A stretch of DNA of 64,000 bases from Verrucomicrobiota bacterium (GTDB taxonomy: Bacteria; Verrucomicrobiota; Verrucomicrobiia; Limisphaerales; J093): contig JADJWF010000005.1 of the NCBI GenBank assembly GCA_016716505.1, positions 62,001 through 126,000 of the forward strand. The letters run 5' to 3'. Below are positions 35,652 to 43,743 of this stretch, piece after piece. Position 1 is the first letter of the stretch. Each line of letters begins with the position of its first letter. The notes under the pieces are model-generated. The model made no database searches. It saw only the letters and a list, made by a program, of their open reading frames with translations, and was not told where the DNA came from. Position numbers and translations under genes: made by a program.

Positions 35652-36829
35652 CTTCCGGTGCCTGCAAGCCACTGTCGGTGGCCATCGCCTGCGGCGGGAC
35701 CGGCGGTCATTTCTTCCCCGGTCTGGCGGTCGGTGAGGAGCTGCTGGCCCGCGGGTGCCGGGTGACGTTGTTGGTCTCCCGGAAGGAGGTGGATCAAAGG
35801 AGCGCGAGCGCGGCCGCTGGCATGACGGTGGACGCCCTGCCAGCGGTGGCGTGGCAGCGAAATCCAATCCGCTTCCTGGCGGGCCTGCGGGAATCCTATC
35901 GGGCGGCCCGGCGGCTTTTTGCCGAGTTCGAGCCGGCGGCAGTTCTCTCGATGGGGGGGTTCACCGGCGTGGGGCCGGCGCTCGCGGCCCGGCGTTCGCG
36001 GGTGCCCGTTTTCCTGCATGAGGCGAATTCCCTTCCGGGCCGGGCGAATCGCTGGCTGGCGCATGTCGCGGAAGGCGTGTTCGTGTATTTCCCGGACGCA
36101 GCCGGACGCATCTCTCATCAGCAGGTGCGCGTGACGGGCATGCCCGTCCGTTCCCAGTTCGAGCCGGCCGACGCTGCTGCGTGCCGTGCCGCGCTGCGTC
36201 TGGATCCGCACCGGGCCGTTTTGCTGGTGATGGGCGGAAGCCAGGGTGCCGAACCGATCAACCAGGCACTGCTCGCCGCTCTGCCGGAGTTGTCGGAGCA
36301 GGAGCCAGACTTGCAATTCATCCACCTGACCGGCGCAAACGGCGTGGACGCCGTCGCGGCCGCCTACCGCGGGCAGGGACGGCGGGCGTTTGTCGCCCCG
36401 TTTCTCACGGAGATGGAACTGGCGTTCGGCGCCGCCACCCTCGCGGTGACCCGCGCGGGCGCTTCGTCGCTCGCGGAGCAGGCCGCGATGCGCCTGCCGG
36501 CCATCCTGATTCCCTATCCGCACGCGGCGGATAACCACCAGTATTTCAATGCGCGGGCCTTCGCCGACTCCGGGGCCGCGTGCTTGCTGCGCCAGGCGGA
36601 GGCCACGCCCGAGCGGCTGCTCGCGACGATCCGCGCGTTGCTGGCGGATGAGCCGCGCCGCCGCGGCATGCAGGTGGCGCTCCGCCAGTGGCACTGTGCC
36701 GCGGCCGCGCGAACGGTGGCGGAAATCATTCTGCGGCGCGTCCGTCCACAGGGTGGGCCGGCTGCGGTTCCCGCTTCGCAGCCGGCCAGCCTGGCACGGC
36801 TCGCGGCCCAACCTCGCCCCGAACCATGA
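35648..36829 (+). CDS. murG: Lipid II synthase MurG
   Basis: 393 residues; transfers GlcNAc to lipid I at the membrane face. N-terminal CGGTGGHFFPGLAV (about 15-28), VLSMGGFTGVGPALAA near 98, HEANSLPGRANR near 124, and C-terminal domain motifs VMGGSQGAEPINQAL, TRAGASSLAEQAAM and PYPHAADNHQYFNA. Somewhat longer than usual through a Pro/Ala tail. Its stop overlaps murB directly; the murC that normally follows murG is absent. Confidence 0.95.
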   Translation: MTSGACKPLSVAIACGGTGGHFFPGLAVGEELLARGCRVTLLVSRKEVDQRSASAAAGMTVDALPAVAWQRNPIRFLAGLRESYRAARRLFAEFEPAAVLSMGGFTGVGPALAARRSRVPVFLHEANSLPGRANRWLAHVAEGVFVYFPDAAGRISHQQVRVTGMPVRSQFEPADAAACRAALRLDPHRAVLLVMGGSQGAEPINQALLAALPELSEQEPDLQFIHLTGANGVDAVAAAYRGQGRRAFVAPFLTEMELAFGAATLAVTRAGASSLAEQAAMRLPAILIPYPHAADNHQYFNARAFADSGAACLLRQAEATPERLLATIRALLADEPRRRGMQVALRQWHCAAAARTVAEIILRRVRPQGGPAAVPASQPASLARLAAQPRPEP

Positions 36830-37815
36830 GCCCTCCTTCAGCCCTGCTCGAGTTGCCACCAGTGCCCGCCGTTCGGCCGCCGGCGCTGAGTCACAGCGTG
36901 GCCGCTCTGGCGGCAGAACTGCGCGGAGCGCTCTCCCCGGAGAGCGTCTTGCGGGAGAGTGAACCGCTGGGACCCAAGACCACGCTGCGGGTGGGTGGGC
37001 CGGCGGACCTTTACATCGAGCCGGCGTCGGAAGAGGACCTGAGCGTGGTGCGCCGCGAGTGCCACGCGCGCGGGGTGCCGTTTTTCATCTTGGGGCGCGG
37101 CTCGAATCTCCTGGTGCGTGACGGCGGCATCCGCGGGGTGGTGGTGCGGTTGTCACATCGGGCGTTCAGCCGCCTGGAGATCGCCGGGACGCAGGTGTTC
37201 GCCGGCGCAGGCGTGAAGTTGAAGGATCTGGCGAACGAAGCGCGCCGCCGCGGGCTGGCCGGCTTCGAGTTCATGCAGGGCATCCCCGGCAGCGTGGGCG
37301 GCGCGCTGCGGATGAACGCCGGCGCCCACGGCGGCTGGACCTTTGATGCGGTGCGGCGCGTGCGCGTCATGGACGAGCGGGGACGCATCGCGGAACTTCC
37401 AGCGGCGGACGTGCCGGCGCACTACCGGGGCTGTCCGCTGTTGCGCCACAATCTGGCCCTCGCGGCGATCTTCGAGGGCCAGCCGGACGACGAAGCCGCC
37501 ATCCGCGCGCGGATGGACGCCGCCAACGCCCGGCGCTGGGCCAGCCAGCCGCCGCAGCCCAGCGCGGGCTGCATTTTCAAGAACCCGGACGTCGCGCCGG
37601 CCGGCCGCTTGGTGGATGAGGCGGGCCTCAAGGGGCTGCGGGTGGGCGGGGCGATGGTGTCGGACGTCCACGGGAATTTCATCATCAACACCGGCGGAGC
37701 GACCGCGCGGGATGTCCTGGAACTGATCGCGTGTGTCCGCGAGCGGGTTCGCAACTTCCACGGCGTGGAACTGGCGACCGAGGTGGAGATTGTCGGCGAA
37801 GACCTTCCCGCATGA
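36826..37815 (+). CDS. murB: UDP-N-acetylenolpyruvoylglucosamine reductase
   Basis: 329-residue FAD enzyme making UDP-MurNAc. Start ATG 36826 (ATGA overlap with murG). FAD-binding motifs: TTLRVGGPADLYIEP near 52, FILGRGSNLLVRDGG near 87, and GIPGSVGGALRMNAGAHGG near 151-169. The C-terminal SAGCIFKNP near 246 has Cys at the position of the usual Ser general acid. YRGC near 206 and a NFHGVELATEVEIVG end are typical. No intervening murC. Confidence 0.94.
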   Translation: MSPPSALLELPPVPAVRPPALSHSVAALAAELRGALSPESVLRESEPLGPKTTLRVGGPADLYIEPASEEDLSVVRRECHARGVPFFILGRGSNLLVRDGGIRGVVVRLSHRAFSRLEIAGTQVFAGAGVKLKDLANEARRRGLAGFEFMQGIPGSVGGALRMNAGAHGGWTFDAVRRVRVMDERGRIAELPAADVPAHYRGCPLLRHNLALAAIFEGQPDDEAAIRARMDAANARRWASQPPQPSAGCIFKNPDVAPAGRLVDEAGLKGLRVGGAMVSDVHGNFIINTGGATARDVLELIACVRERVRNFHGVELATEVEIVGEDLPA

Positions 37816-38735
37816 AGCGCATCGCTCCACTCGAGGTCACGGTGATGTACGGCGGCAACTCGGCCGAGCGGCAGGTTTCCCTGGCCTCGGGCGCGGCCGT
37901 CGCCGAGGCACTTGCCAGTCTTGGTCACCGCGTGCATCGCCTGGACGTGAACGGAGACCATTGGCGATTGCCGCCGGGCACGGAGGTGGTCTTCTTGGCG
38001 TTGCACGGAACCTACGGCGAAGACGGCACGGTCCAGCGGCAGCTCGATGACTTGGGGGTCCCTTACACCGGTTGCGGCGCGGAGGCGAGCCGGCTGGCGT
38101 TCGACAAGGTGCTCACCAAGGAGCGGTGCCTTCAAGCGGCCGTGCCGACGCCGCGTTTCACGGTGTTGCACCGTCCGCAAGAGGACTGGCCCGCGGGCTG
38201 GGCTCCGCCAGTGGTTTTGAAGCCGGCACGCCAGGGATCCAGCGTGGGGCTCGAGTTCGTGGACCGCGACGGGGATTTCGCGCCAGCTTTGGCTCGCGCG
38301 CTGCAACACGGCTCGGAAGTGGTGCTCGAGGAGCGCATCCGGGGCCGGGAACTGACTGTCGGCGTGCTCGATGGCGAAGCCCTGCCGGTGGTCGAGATCC
38401 GCCCGAGAGGCGGCGCCTACGATTTTTACCACAAGTACACGAAGGGCGCGACGGACTATCTCGTGCCAGCGCCGCTGACAACGGAGGTGACGCGGCGCGT
38501 TCAGGAGGTTGGGCTGGCCGCCTTTCGAGCCGTGGGCGCCCGGGATTACGCCCGCGTGGATGTGATGCTGGGCGCTGGTGACCAGCCGTGGGTGCTGGAG
38601 ATCAACACGCTGCCGGGCATGACCGCGACCAGCCTGCTCCCCCAGGCGGCGGCACAGTCCGGTTACGACTTTCCGACCTTGTGCCAGAAGATGCTGGAGC
38701 TGGCCCTGCGCCGTTCGAAGGGAGGGACGACGTGA
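37812..38735 (+). CDS. ddl: D-alanine--D-alanine ligase
   Basis: 307-residue ATP-grasp enzyme. VMYGGNSAERQVSLASG near 12-28, FLALHGTYGEDGTVQ near 60, KPARQGSSVGLEFV near 136, and C-terminal ATP/Mg site RVDVMLGAGDQPWVLEINTL (about 249-268) followed by PGMTATSLLPQAA. Overlaps murB and ftsQ by 4 nt each. Confidence 0.95.
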   Translation: MKRIAPLEVTVMYGGNSAERQVSLASGAAVAEALASLGHRVHRLDVNGDHWRLPPGTEVVFLALHGTYGEDGTVQRQLDDLGVPYTGCGAEASRLAFDKVLTKERCLQAAVPTPRFTVLHRPQEDWPAGWAPPVVLKPARQGSSVGLEFVDRDGDFAPALARALQHGSEVVLEERIRGRELTVGVLDGEALPVVEIRPRGGAYDFYHKYTKGATDYLVPAPLTTEVTRRVQEVGLAAFRAVGARDYARVDVMLGAGDQPWVLEINTLPGMTATSLLPQAAAQSGYDFPTLCQKMLELALRRSKGGTT

Positions 38736-39700
38736 TCTTCGGTCGCCCAGCGCGCAACCGGCGGCAGCGCCGCGCCGAGCGTCGCGAGGTTCTTGAGGTG
38801 CGCCTGCGTTCTGACCGGGCGCGCGCGTCGCGGCGCTGGGGCTTGCTGGTTTTCACCTTGTTCCTGGCCGGGGGGATTGGGCTTTTCGTGGTGACGCGGT
38901 TCTGGGACCGCCTCCACGCCGAATTCGTGGAGCGGAACCCGTTTTTTGCGATCAAGACCATCGAGATTCAGACGGAAGGGCGGTGGATCACACCGGAGCA
39001 GGTGCGGGCGTGGGCTGATGTGCGCGAGGGGGACAATCTCCTTCTACTCGATTTGCGACGGATCAAACGGGATCTGGAGATCATTCCGCAACTGGCCACC
39101 GTCTCCATCGAGCGTGTACCGCCGCACTTGCTGCGCATCCAGGTGACCGAGCGCGAACCGGTGGCCCAGGTGCGCGGGGTCCAATGGTCCGCGAGCGGCG
39201 AGGTCCTGCCGGTGACTTATTTCCTCGACCCCGGCGGCATGGTGATGCCGCCGTTACCCGCCGAAGCCGTGCCGGCGGAACGCCAGGCGGCCCTGGCGTC
39301 GCTGCCGGCCGTGGTCGGGCTCGATGGCCGGGAGATTCGGCCCGGACGGCCGGTCCAGGCGCGGTCCGTGCTGGCGGCGTTGAGATTGATCCGTGCCTTC
39401 GAGAACGCCGCCGTCCGGCGGGTGGCTTCGCTGGTCGCGGTGGATGTGTCCGACCCCGAGCTGCTGGTCGTGCGCACTGGCGAGGGCAGCGAAATCACCC
39501 TGCATCCGGAGGGATTAGACTTGCAGCTCCGCCGTTGGTGGGTGGTCCACGAGGCGGGCGCGCGCCAGTCGAATGTGATCGCGACGCTGGATTTGTCATT
39601 GACCAACCATTGCCCGGTGGTGTGGGCGCCGGTGAGTCCGCCGCCCCCGCCGCCTCCCAACCCGGCCGTCGCACCGTCCGGGCGCCAACCCCATGCTTAA
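38732..39700 (+). CDS. ftsQ: FtsQ-like division protein (POTRA domain)
   Basis: 322 residues from GTG 38732. Arg-rich cytoplasmic N-terminus (about 1-38), one membrane helix (WGLLVFTLFLAGGIGLFVVT), a POTRA-like domain starting at FFAIKTIEIQTEGRWITPEQ, and a beta domain with VPPHLLRIQVTEREPVA. The C-terminus is a polyproline stretch. Joins the FtsQ/L/B complex linking FtsZ-ring proteins to septal synthases. Overlaps ftsA by 8 nt. Confidence 0.88.
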   Translation: MIFGRPARNRRQRRAERREVLEVRLRSDRARASRRWGLLVFTLFLAGGIGLFVVTRFWDRLHAEFVERNPFFAIKTIEIQTEGRWITPEQVRAWADVREGDNLLLLDLRRIKRDLEIIPQLATVSIERVPPHLLRIQVTEREPVAQVRGVQWSASGEVLPVTYFLDPGGMVMPPLPAEAVPAERQAALASLPAVVGLDGREIRPGRPVQARSVLAALRLIRAFENAAVRRVASLVAVDVSDPELLVVRTGEGSEITLHPEGLDLQLRRWWVVHEAGARQSNVIATLDLSLTNHCPVVWAPVSPPPPPPPNPAVAPSGRQPHA

Positions 39701-40937
39701 CCTGTTTCGCCCCTCTCCCCACATCATCGTCGGCCTTGAGGTCGGCACCTCGAAGGTGGTCGCCGTTGTCGGCGAACTGAACGCGCAAGGCGCGTTGAGC
39801 ATCACCGGCGTCGGCCAGTCGCGGTCGCGCGGCGTCCGCAAGGGAGAGATCGTGGACCCGACGGCGGCGGCCGAGGACATTCGGGCGGCCATCGTGGCGG
39901 CGGAGAAGCTCGCGGACGCGGAGGTCCGGGCCGTGTATCTCGGCGTGACCGGCAGTCACCTGCGTGGCTTCAACAACCGCGGCCATCACCCCATCCCGTC
40001 GGTGGACCGGGAGATTACGGCCGACGATGTGCAGGACGTGGTGAACATCGCCAAGACGGTGAATCTGCCGGCCGAGAATCACGTGATTCACGTGGTCCGC
40101 CAGCACTTCATCGTGGACGGGCAGACCGGAATCCAAAACCCGGTGGGCATGGTCGGCGCGCAGCTTCAGGTGGACGTTCACATTACGCACGGCGTCCGCA
40201 ACCGCCTGCAAAACGCGGTGCGCACCGTTCGGACGCTGCAACTGGAGGTGGAGGACATCGTGTTCAACGGCGTGGCCTCGTCGCTCGCGGTGCTCGAGAC
40301 GCAGGACAAGGAACTGGGGACGCTGGTGATTGATCTGGGTGCGGGGACCACCGAATACGTGGTGTACGCGGACGGCATCATCAAGCACACGGGCGTCCTG
40401 GCGGTCGGCGGTGATCACGTGACCAACGATCTGGCCTACGGTCTCAAGGTTTCGATGAGCCGCGCGGAGGCGCTCAAGGTGGAGCACGGTTCCGCCGTGG
40501 TGGACCCGGCCGGGCGGGGGCGGATGCTGAGTCTGGCCAGCGACCGCGGGTTGCCGGAACGCTCCGTCAACCTGGAGCATCTGCACCGCATCATGTCACT
40601 GCGGCTGGAGGAGATTTTCGAGATCATCGCCGAGGAACTGGCCCAGGCCGGCCTGCTGGATTACCTGCGCAACGGCGTCGTGCTGTGTGGCGGCGGCGCG
40701 CATATTCCCGGCATCGAACGCCTGGCCGGCCGGGTGTTTGACCTGCCGGTCAGCGTGGGCCGGACCAAGGCGATCAGCGGTCTGGCCTCGACGCTGGATC
40801 AACCCGAATTCGCCACCGCCATCGGCTTGGTGAAGTACGGCTCTTTTCAGGCTGCGAGCGGCCGGAAACGGGCACCTTGGTTCGATCGCGTGAAGGCGTC
40901 CTTGAGTCAGATCTTGTCCTCGCTTCTCGCCTTCTGA
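39693..40937 (+). CDS. ftsA: Cell division protein FtsA
   Basis: 414-residue actin-like ATPase that anchors FtsZ to the membrane. Phosphate-1 motif IIVGLEVGTSKVVAVVGE near 11-28, SHMA-like domain with YLGVTGSHLRGFNNRG, phosphate-2 TLVIDLGAGTTEYVVY near 209, and adenosine-binding GVVLCGGGAHIPGIERLA near 328. The C-terminus WFDRVKASLSQILSSLLAF forms the amphipathic membrane-targeting helix. ftsZ follows after 22 bp. Confidence 0.95.
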   Translation: MLNLFRPSPHIIVGLEVGTSKVVAVVGELNAQGALSITGVGQSRSRGVRKGEIVDPTAAAEDIRAAIVAAEKLADAEVRAVYLGVTGSHLRGFNNRGHHPIPSVDREITADDVQDVVNIAKTVNLPAENHVIHVVRQHFIVDGQTGIQNPVGMVGAQLQVDVHITHGVRNRLQNAVRTVRTLQLEVEDIVFNGVASSLAVLETQDKELGTLVIDLGAGTTEYVVYADGIIKHTGVLAVGGDHVTNDLAYGLKVSMSRAEALKVEHGSAVVDPAGRGRMLSLASDRGLPERSVNLEHLHRIMSLRLEEIFEIIAEELAQAGLLDYLRNGVVLCGGGAHIPGIERLAGRVFDLPVSVGRTKAISGLASTLDQPEFATAIGLVKYGSFQAASGRKRAPWFDRVKASLSQILSSLLAF

Positions 40938-40959
40938 TCTGCCCCAACCCGTCCCTGCC

Positions 40960-42285
40960 ATGAATCCATCCCCTGAAATCGCCGTTCCGAGCGCGACCCC
41001 GAAACGGAATCCGACCATCAAAGTCATCGGCGTGGGCGGCGCCGGAGTGGCCGCCGTCCACCTCATGGCGCAGGGCGGTCTGGCCGGCGTGTCTCTCGCG
41101 ATTGCGCATACGGACGCGCGTTTGATCGGCCAGTTCCCCGTGAAGGACCGGGTGCTCCTTGGCGCCGGGCTGACCCGCGGATTGGGCGCGGGTGGCGAGC
41201 CAGCGATGGGACGGGCGGCGGCCGAAGCCGCGGCCGGGGAACTGGCTGATCTGTGCCGGGAGACCGATCTGGTGGTGCTGGTGGTGGGCCTCGGCAAGGG
41301 GACCGGCTCGGGGGCCGCGCCGGTGGTGGCGCGCGTAGCCCGGGAACACGGCGCGCTCGTGTTGGCGCTGGCCACGCTGCCGTTTGAGTTCGAGGGCCAG
41401 CGCCGGTGGCAGCAGGCTCAGGTGGCCTTGGGACACCTCAAACGCGAGTGCGATGCCGTCGTCTGTTTGCCCAACCAGAAACTGGCCCGGCTCATGGACG
41501 AAAACACCACTTTCGAAGAGACGCTTCGCCTCACCAACCAGACACTCGTCGAGGGCGTTCGCGGGCTGTGGCGGCTGGCGACCCGCGACGGACTAATCCG
41601 GGCGGACTTTGCCGACCTGTGTCATGTCGTCCGGGGCCGTCAGGCCGAAAGCTGCTTCGCGACCGCGGAGGCGGCGGGCGAGCACCGGGCGCGCGAGGTG
41701 GTCGAGCAGTTGCTGGCCAGCCCGCTGCTCGATGGGGGCCGGGCGTTGGCGGAGGCAGACGCGGTCTTGGTCAGTCTGGCCGGCGGCACGGACCTCAAGC
41801 ATCGCGAGATCGTCGCGGTCATGGAGCAGATCAACCGGGCCGCGGACAACGCCCAGGTGATCATGGGCGCCTGCACTGAACCGGAGTTTGCCGGGCGGCT
41901 GGCGGTCACCCTGATCGCCGCCAAGCGCAACGCGCCCGAAACGGCGGCCCAAACGGATGTCGCGGCGGGACCGGTGGAGGAGCCGCCGCCCGCCTGCGAG
42001 TTTCCCACCCGCCGCGATGAGGAGGGGGCCGAACGCCAGGCCGGGTCCAAACCGCCGTCTCGCTACGTTTCGCAGGCGGAGATCCCCCCGCAGGTCCGCG
42101 AGGAACTGATTCAGAAGCACGAGGCCGCGAATCGCTCGCGTCGCCGGCGCGGCGCCTCCACCCAGCAACTCCTGCCGTTGGAGGTCGTGCCCAAGGGGCG
42201 GTTTGCGAAAAGCGAGCCGACCATCCACCGCGGCGAGGATCTCGACACGCCCACGTACATCCGGCGGGGCATCGCGCTGAACTGA
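40960..42285 (+). CDS. ftsZ: Divergent cell division protein FtsZ
   Basis: 441-residue tubulin-like GTPase. Overall FtsZ order is intact: VIGVGGAGVAAV (T1), TRGLGAGGEPAMGR, LGKGTGSGAAPVVA (T4; family GGGTGTG), LPFEFEGQRR, LIRADFADLCHVV (T7; family has Asn before the first Asp), SPLLDGG, and a C-terminal peptide DLDTPTYIRRGIALN resembling the FtsA/ZipA-binding tail. NTDAQ is HTDAR. Two catalytic Asp of T7 are kept. The linker (about 325-425) is charged and variable. Clearly FtsZ, but unusually diverged in nucleotide-binding loops. Confidence 0.92.
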   Translation: MNPSPEIAVPSATPKRNPTIKVIGVGGAGVAAVHLMAQGGLAGVSLAIAHTDARLIGQFPVKDRVLLGAGLTRGLGAGGEPAMGRAAAEAAAGELADLCRETDLVVLVVGLGKGTGSGAAPVVARVAREHGALVLALATLPFEFEGQRRWQQAQVALGHLKRECDAVVCLPNQKLARLMDENTTFEETLRLTNQTLVEGVRGLWRLATRDGLIRADFADLCHVVRGRQAESCFATAEAAGEHRAREVVEQLLASPLLDGGRALAEADAVLVSLAGGTDLKHREIVAVMEQINRAADNAQVIMGACTEPEFAGRLAVTLIAAKRNAPETAAQTDVAAGPVEEPPPACEFPTRRDEEGAERQAGSKPPSRYVSQAEIPPQVREELIQKHEAANRSRRRRGASTQQLLPLEVVPKGRFAKSEPTIHRGEDLDTPTYIRRGIALN

Positions 42286-42388
42286 TCGCCGCTCCGAGGT
42301 CCCTGCGTGCGGAAGCGGGGATGAACGGTGGCGATTGACGGCAGCCACCCTGGGCGTTGGCGACGCCCCACATGGCCGGGCTCCCGCC

Positions 42389-43516
42389 TCAACGGCGGTT
42401 TGCCCGCCAGAGCAGCAGCATGCCGGCTGCCTGGAAGAGAAAGTTGGGCAGCCACATCATCAGGATGGGTTGTCGTTGCGGCGAGGTCTCCCAAGCTTGG
42501 CCGAGGATGTGGAACCCGTAGTAGATCGCGACCAGAACCAGTGCCATGCCGATGCCGACACTGGTTTCGCGCCGGTGCGCGCGGATGCCGAGCGGGATGC
42601 CCACCAGCGTGAAGCCGATGCACGCAAACGAAAACGCCACCTGCCGGTGCATCTGAACCGCCACGGGCAGCGCTTCGACGCCCAGCCGCTCGAACTCGTA
42701 GTACTGCTCCAGCAACTGCGCGAAGGTGAGGTTGTTCAGGCTGACCCGCTGGGGGCGGGGCCCTTCGGACAGCGTGAGCAACGGGATCACCACGTCGTAG
42801 CTGATCCCCGGGGTACCTGATTGCGTATGCAGGATCTCGACCTCGGGCAGCACGAGAGCCACCTCCCGCTCGGCGGCGCTCACTTCGAGCGTGGCGCGTG
42901 GCGCGGAGAAGATGCACTCCACGGCCGGCGTCGCGGGCGCGCCGGTTTCGTCGGACGCGCCGCCGGCCGGTGCGTTGGTAGCCATTTGGAACACCAGCAG
43001 GTTGCGCAGCGTTTCGCCGTCCCGGCCGCCGACATAGATGATGTAGCCCTTGAAATCGCGGATGAACTGTCTCTCCGCGATAAGGGTGCCGCCGCGTTCG
43101 AGGCCCATCTCCCAGAGCAGGCGCTTGTAGGCCACCCGACAGGCGGGCGAAAGGTGCAGGTTGAACCAGCCCGCCACGCCGCACAGCACCACGCTCAAGA
43201 GCAGGACGGGCGTGATCAATGCCACCAGACTGACGCCCCCGGCGCGAGCCGCCGTGAGTTCCTGGTCCGCACTGAAACGGCCGAACACCAGCAGCGTTGC
43301 GGTCAGCATCCCCATGGGCAGGGCGAACACCATGACAAACGGCAACAGCAGGAGGAAGGCCTCGCCCACGACGGCCAGCGTGGCCTGGCGATTGACCAGC
43401 AGGCCCATGATCTCGCGCAAGGCGTTGCCGAGCAGGAGCACGAAGGTGAAGACCGCCACGGTCATCCCCAGTGTGGCGAGCACCTGGCGCAACAGGTAGA
43501 GGTGAAGGGTCTTCAT
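42389..43516 (-). CDS. LptF/LptG family permease (LPS export)
   Basis: 375 residues, ATG 43516 (MKTLHLYLLRQVLATLGM); the frame is open to 43636 without homology. Three N-terminal helices with the family stretch SADQELTAARAGGVSL, a periplasmic middle domain, and three C-terminal helices (AVQMHRQVAFSFACIGFTLV onward). Paralogue of the permease at 608-1738. It converges on ftsZ with a 103-bp gap and is divergent from the S8 protease gene. Confidence 0.88.
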   Translation of the reverse strand: MKTLHLYLLRQVLATLGMTVAVFTFVLLLGNALREIMGLLVNRQATLAVVGEAFLLLLPFVMVFALPMGMLTATLLVFGRFSADQELTAARAGGVSLVALITPVLLLSVVLCGVAGWFNLHLSPACRVAYKRLLWEMGLERGGTLIAERQFIRDFKGYIIYVGGRDGETLRNLLVFQMATNAPAGGASDETGAPATPAVECIFSAPRATLEVSAAEREVALVLPEVEILHTQSGTPGISYDVVIPLLTLSEGPRPQRVSLNNLTFAQLLEQYYEFERLGVEALPVAVQMHRQVAFSFACIGFTLVGIPLGIRAHRRETSVGIGMALVLVAIYYGFHILGQAWETSPQRQPILMMWLPNFLFQAAGMLLLWRANRR

Positions 43517-43743
43517 CGTGGCCGACGCCGGACCATGCAAGTCCAATCCCCGCGCCGGCGGCAAGGAGAGATTCCCTTGCCAGCAGCAAGCCTCGCCTTG
43601 ACTCCGGGTATGGCGGATGTCACAACCCTTTGGCACTGCCCGGTCGCTGGTCCCTCGGTTTCATATTGGGAAGGGAATCGTGCCGCGCGAACAACTCAAC
43701 GCTGATTCACAAAACGCCGTCCGCCAACCCGGTTTTCGATACC

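Noticed and set aside
36700..36900. A hidden or degenerate murC between murG and murB
   Set aside because: The two genes overlap by four bases, leaving no room.
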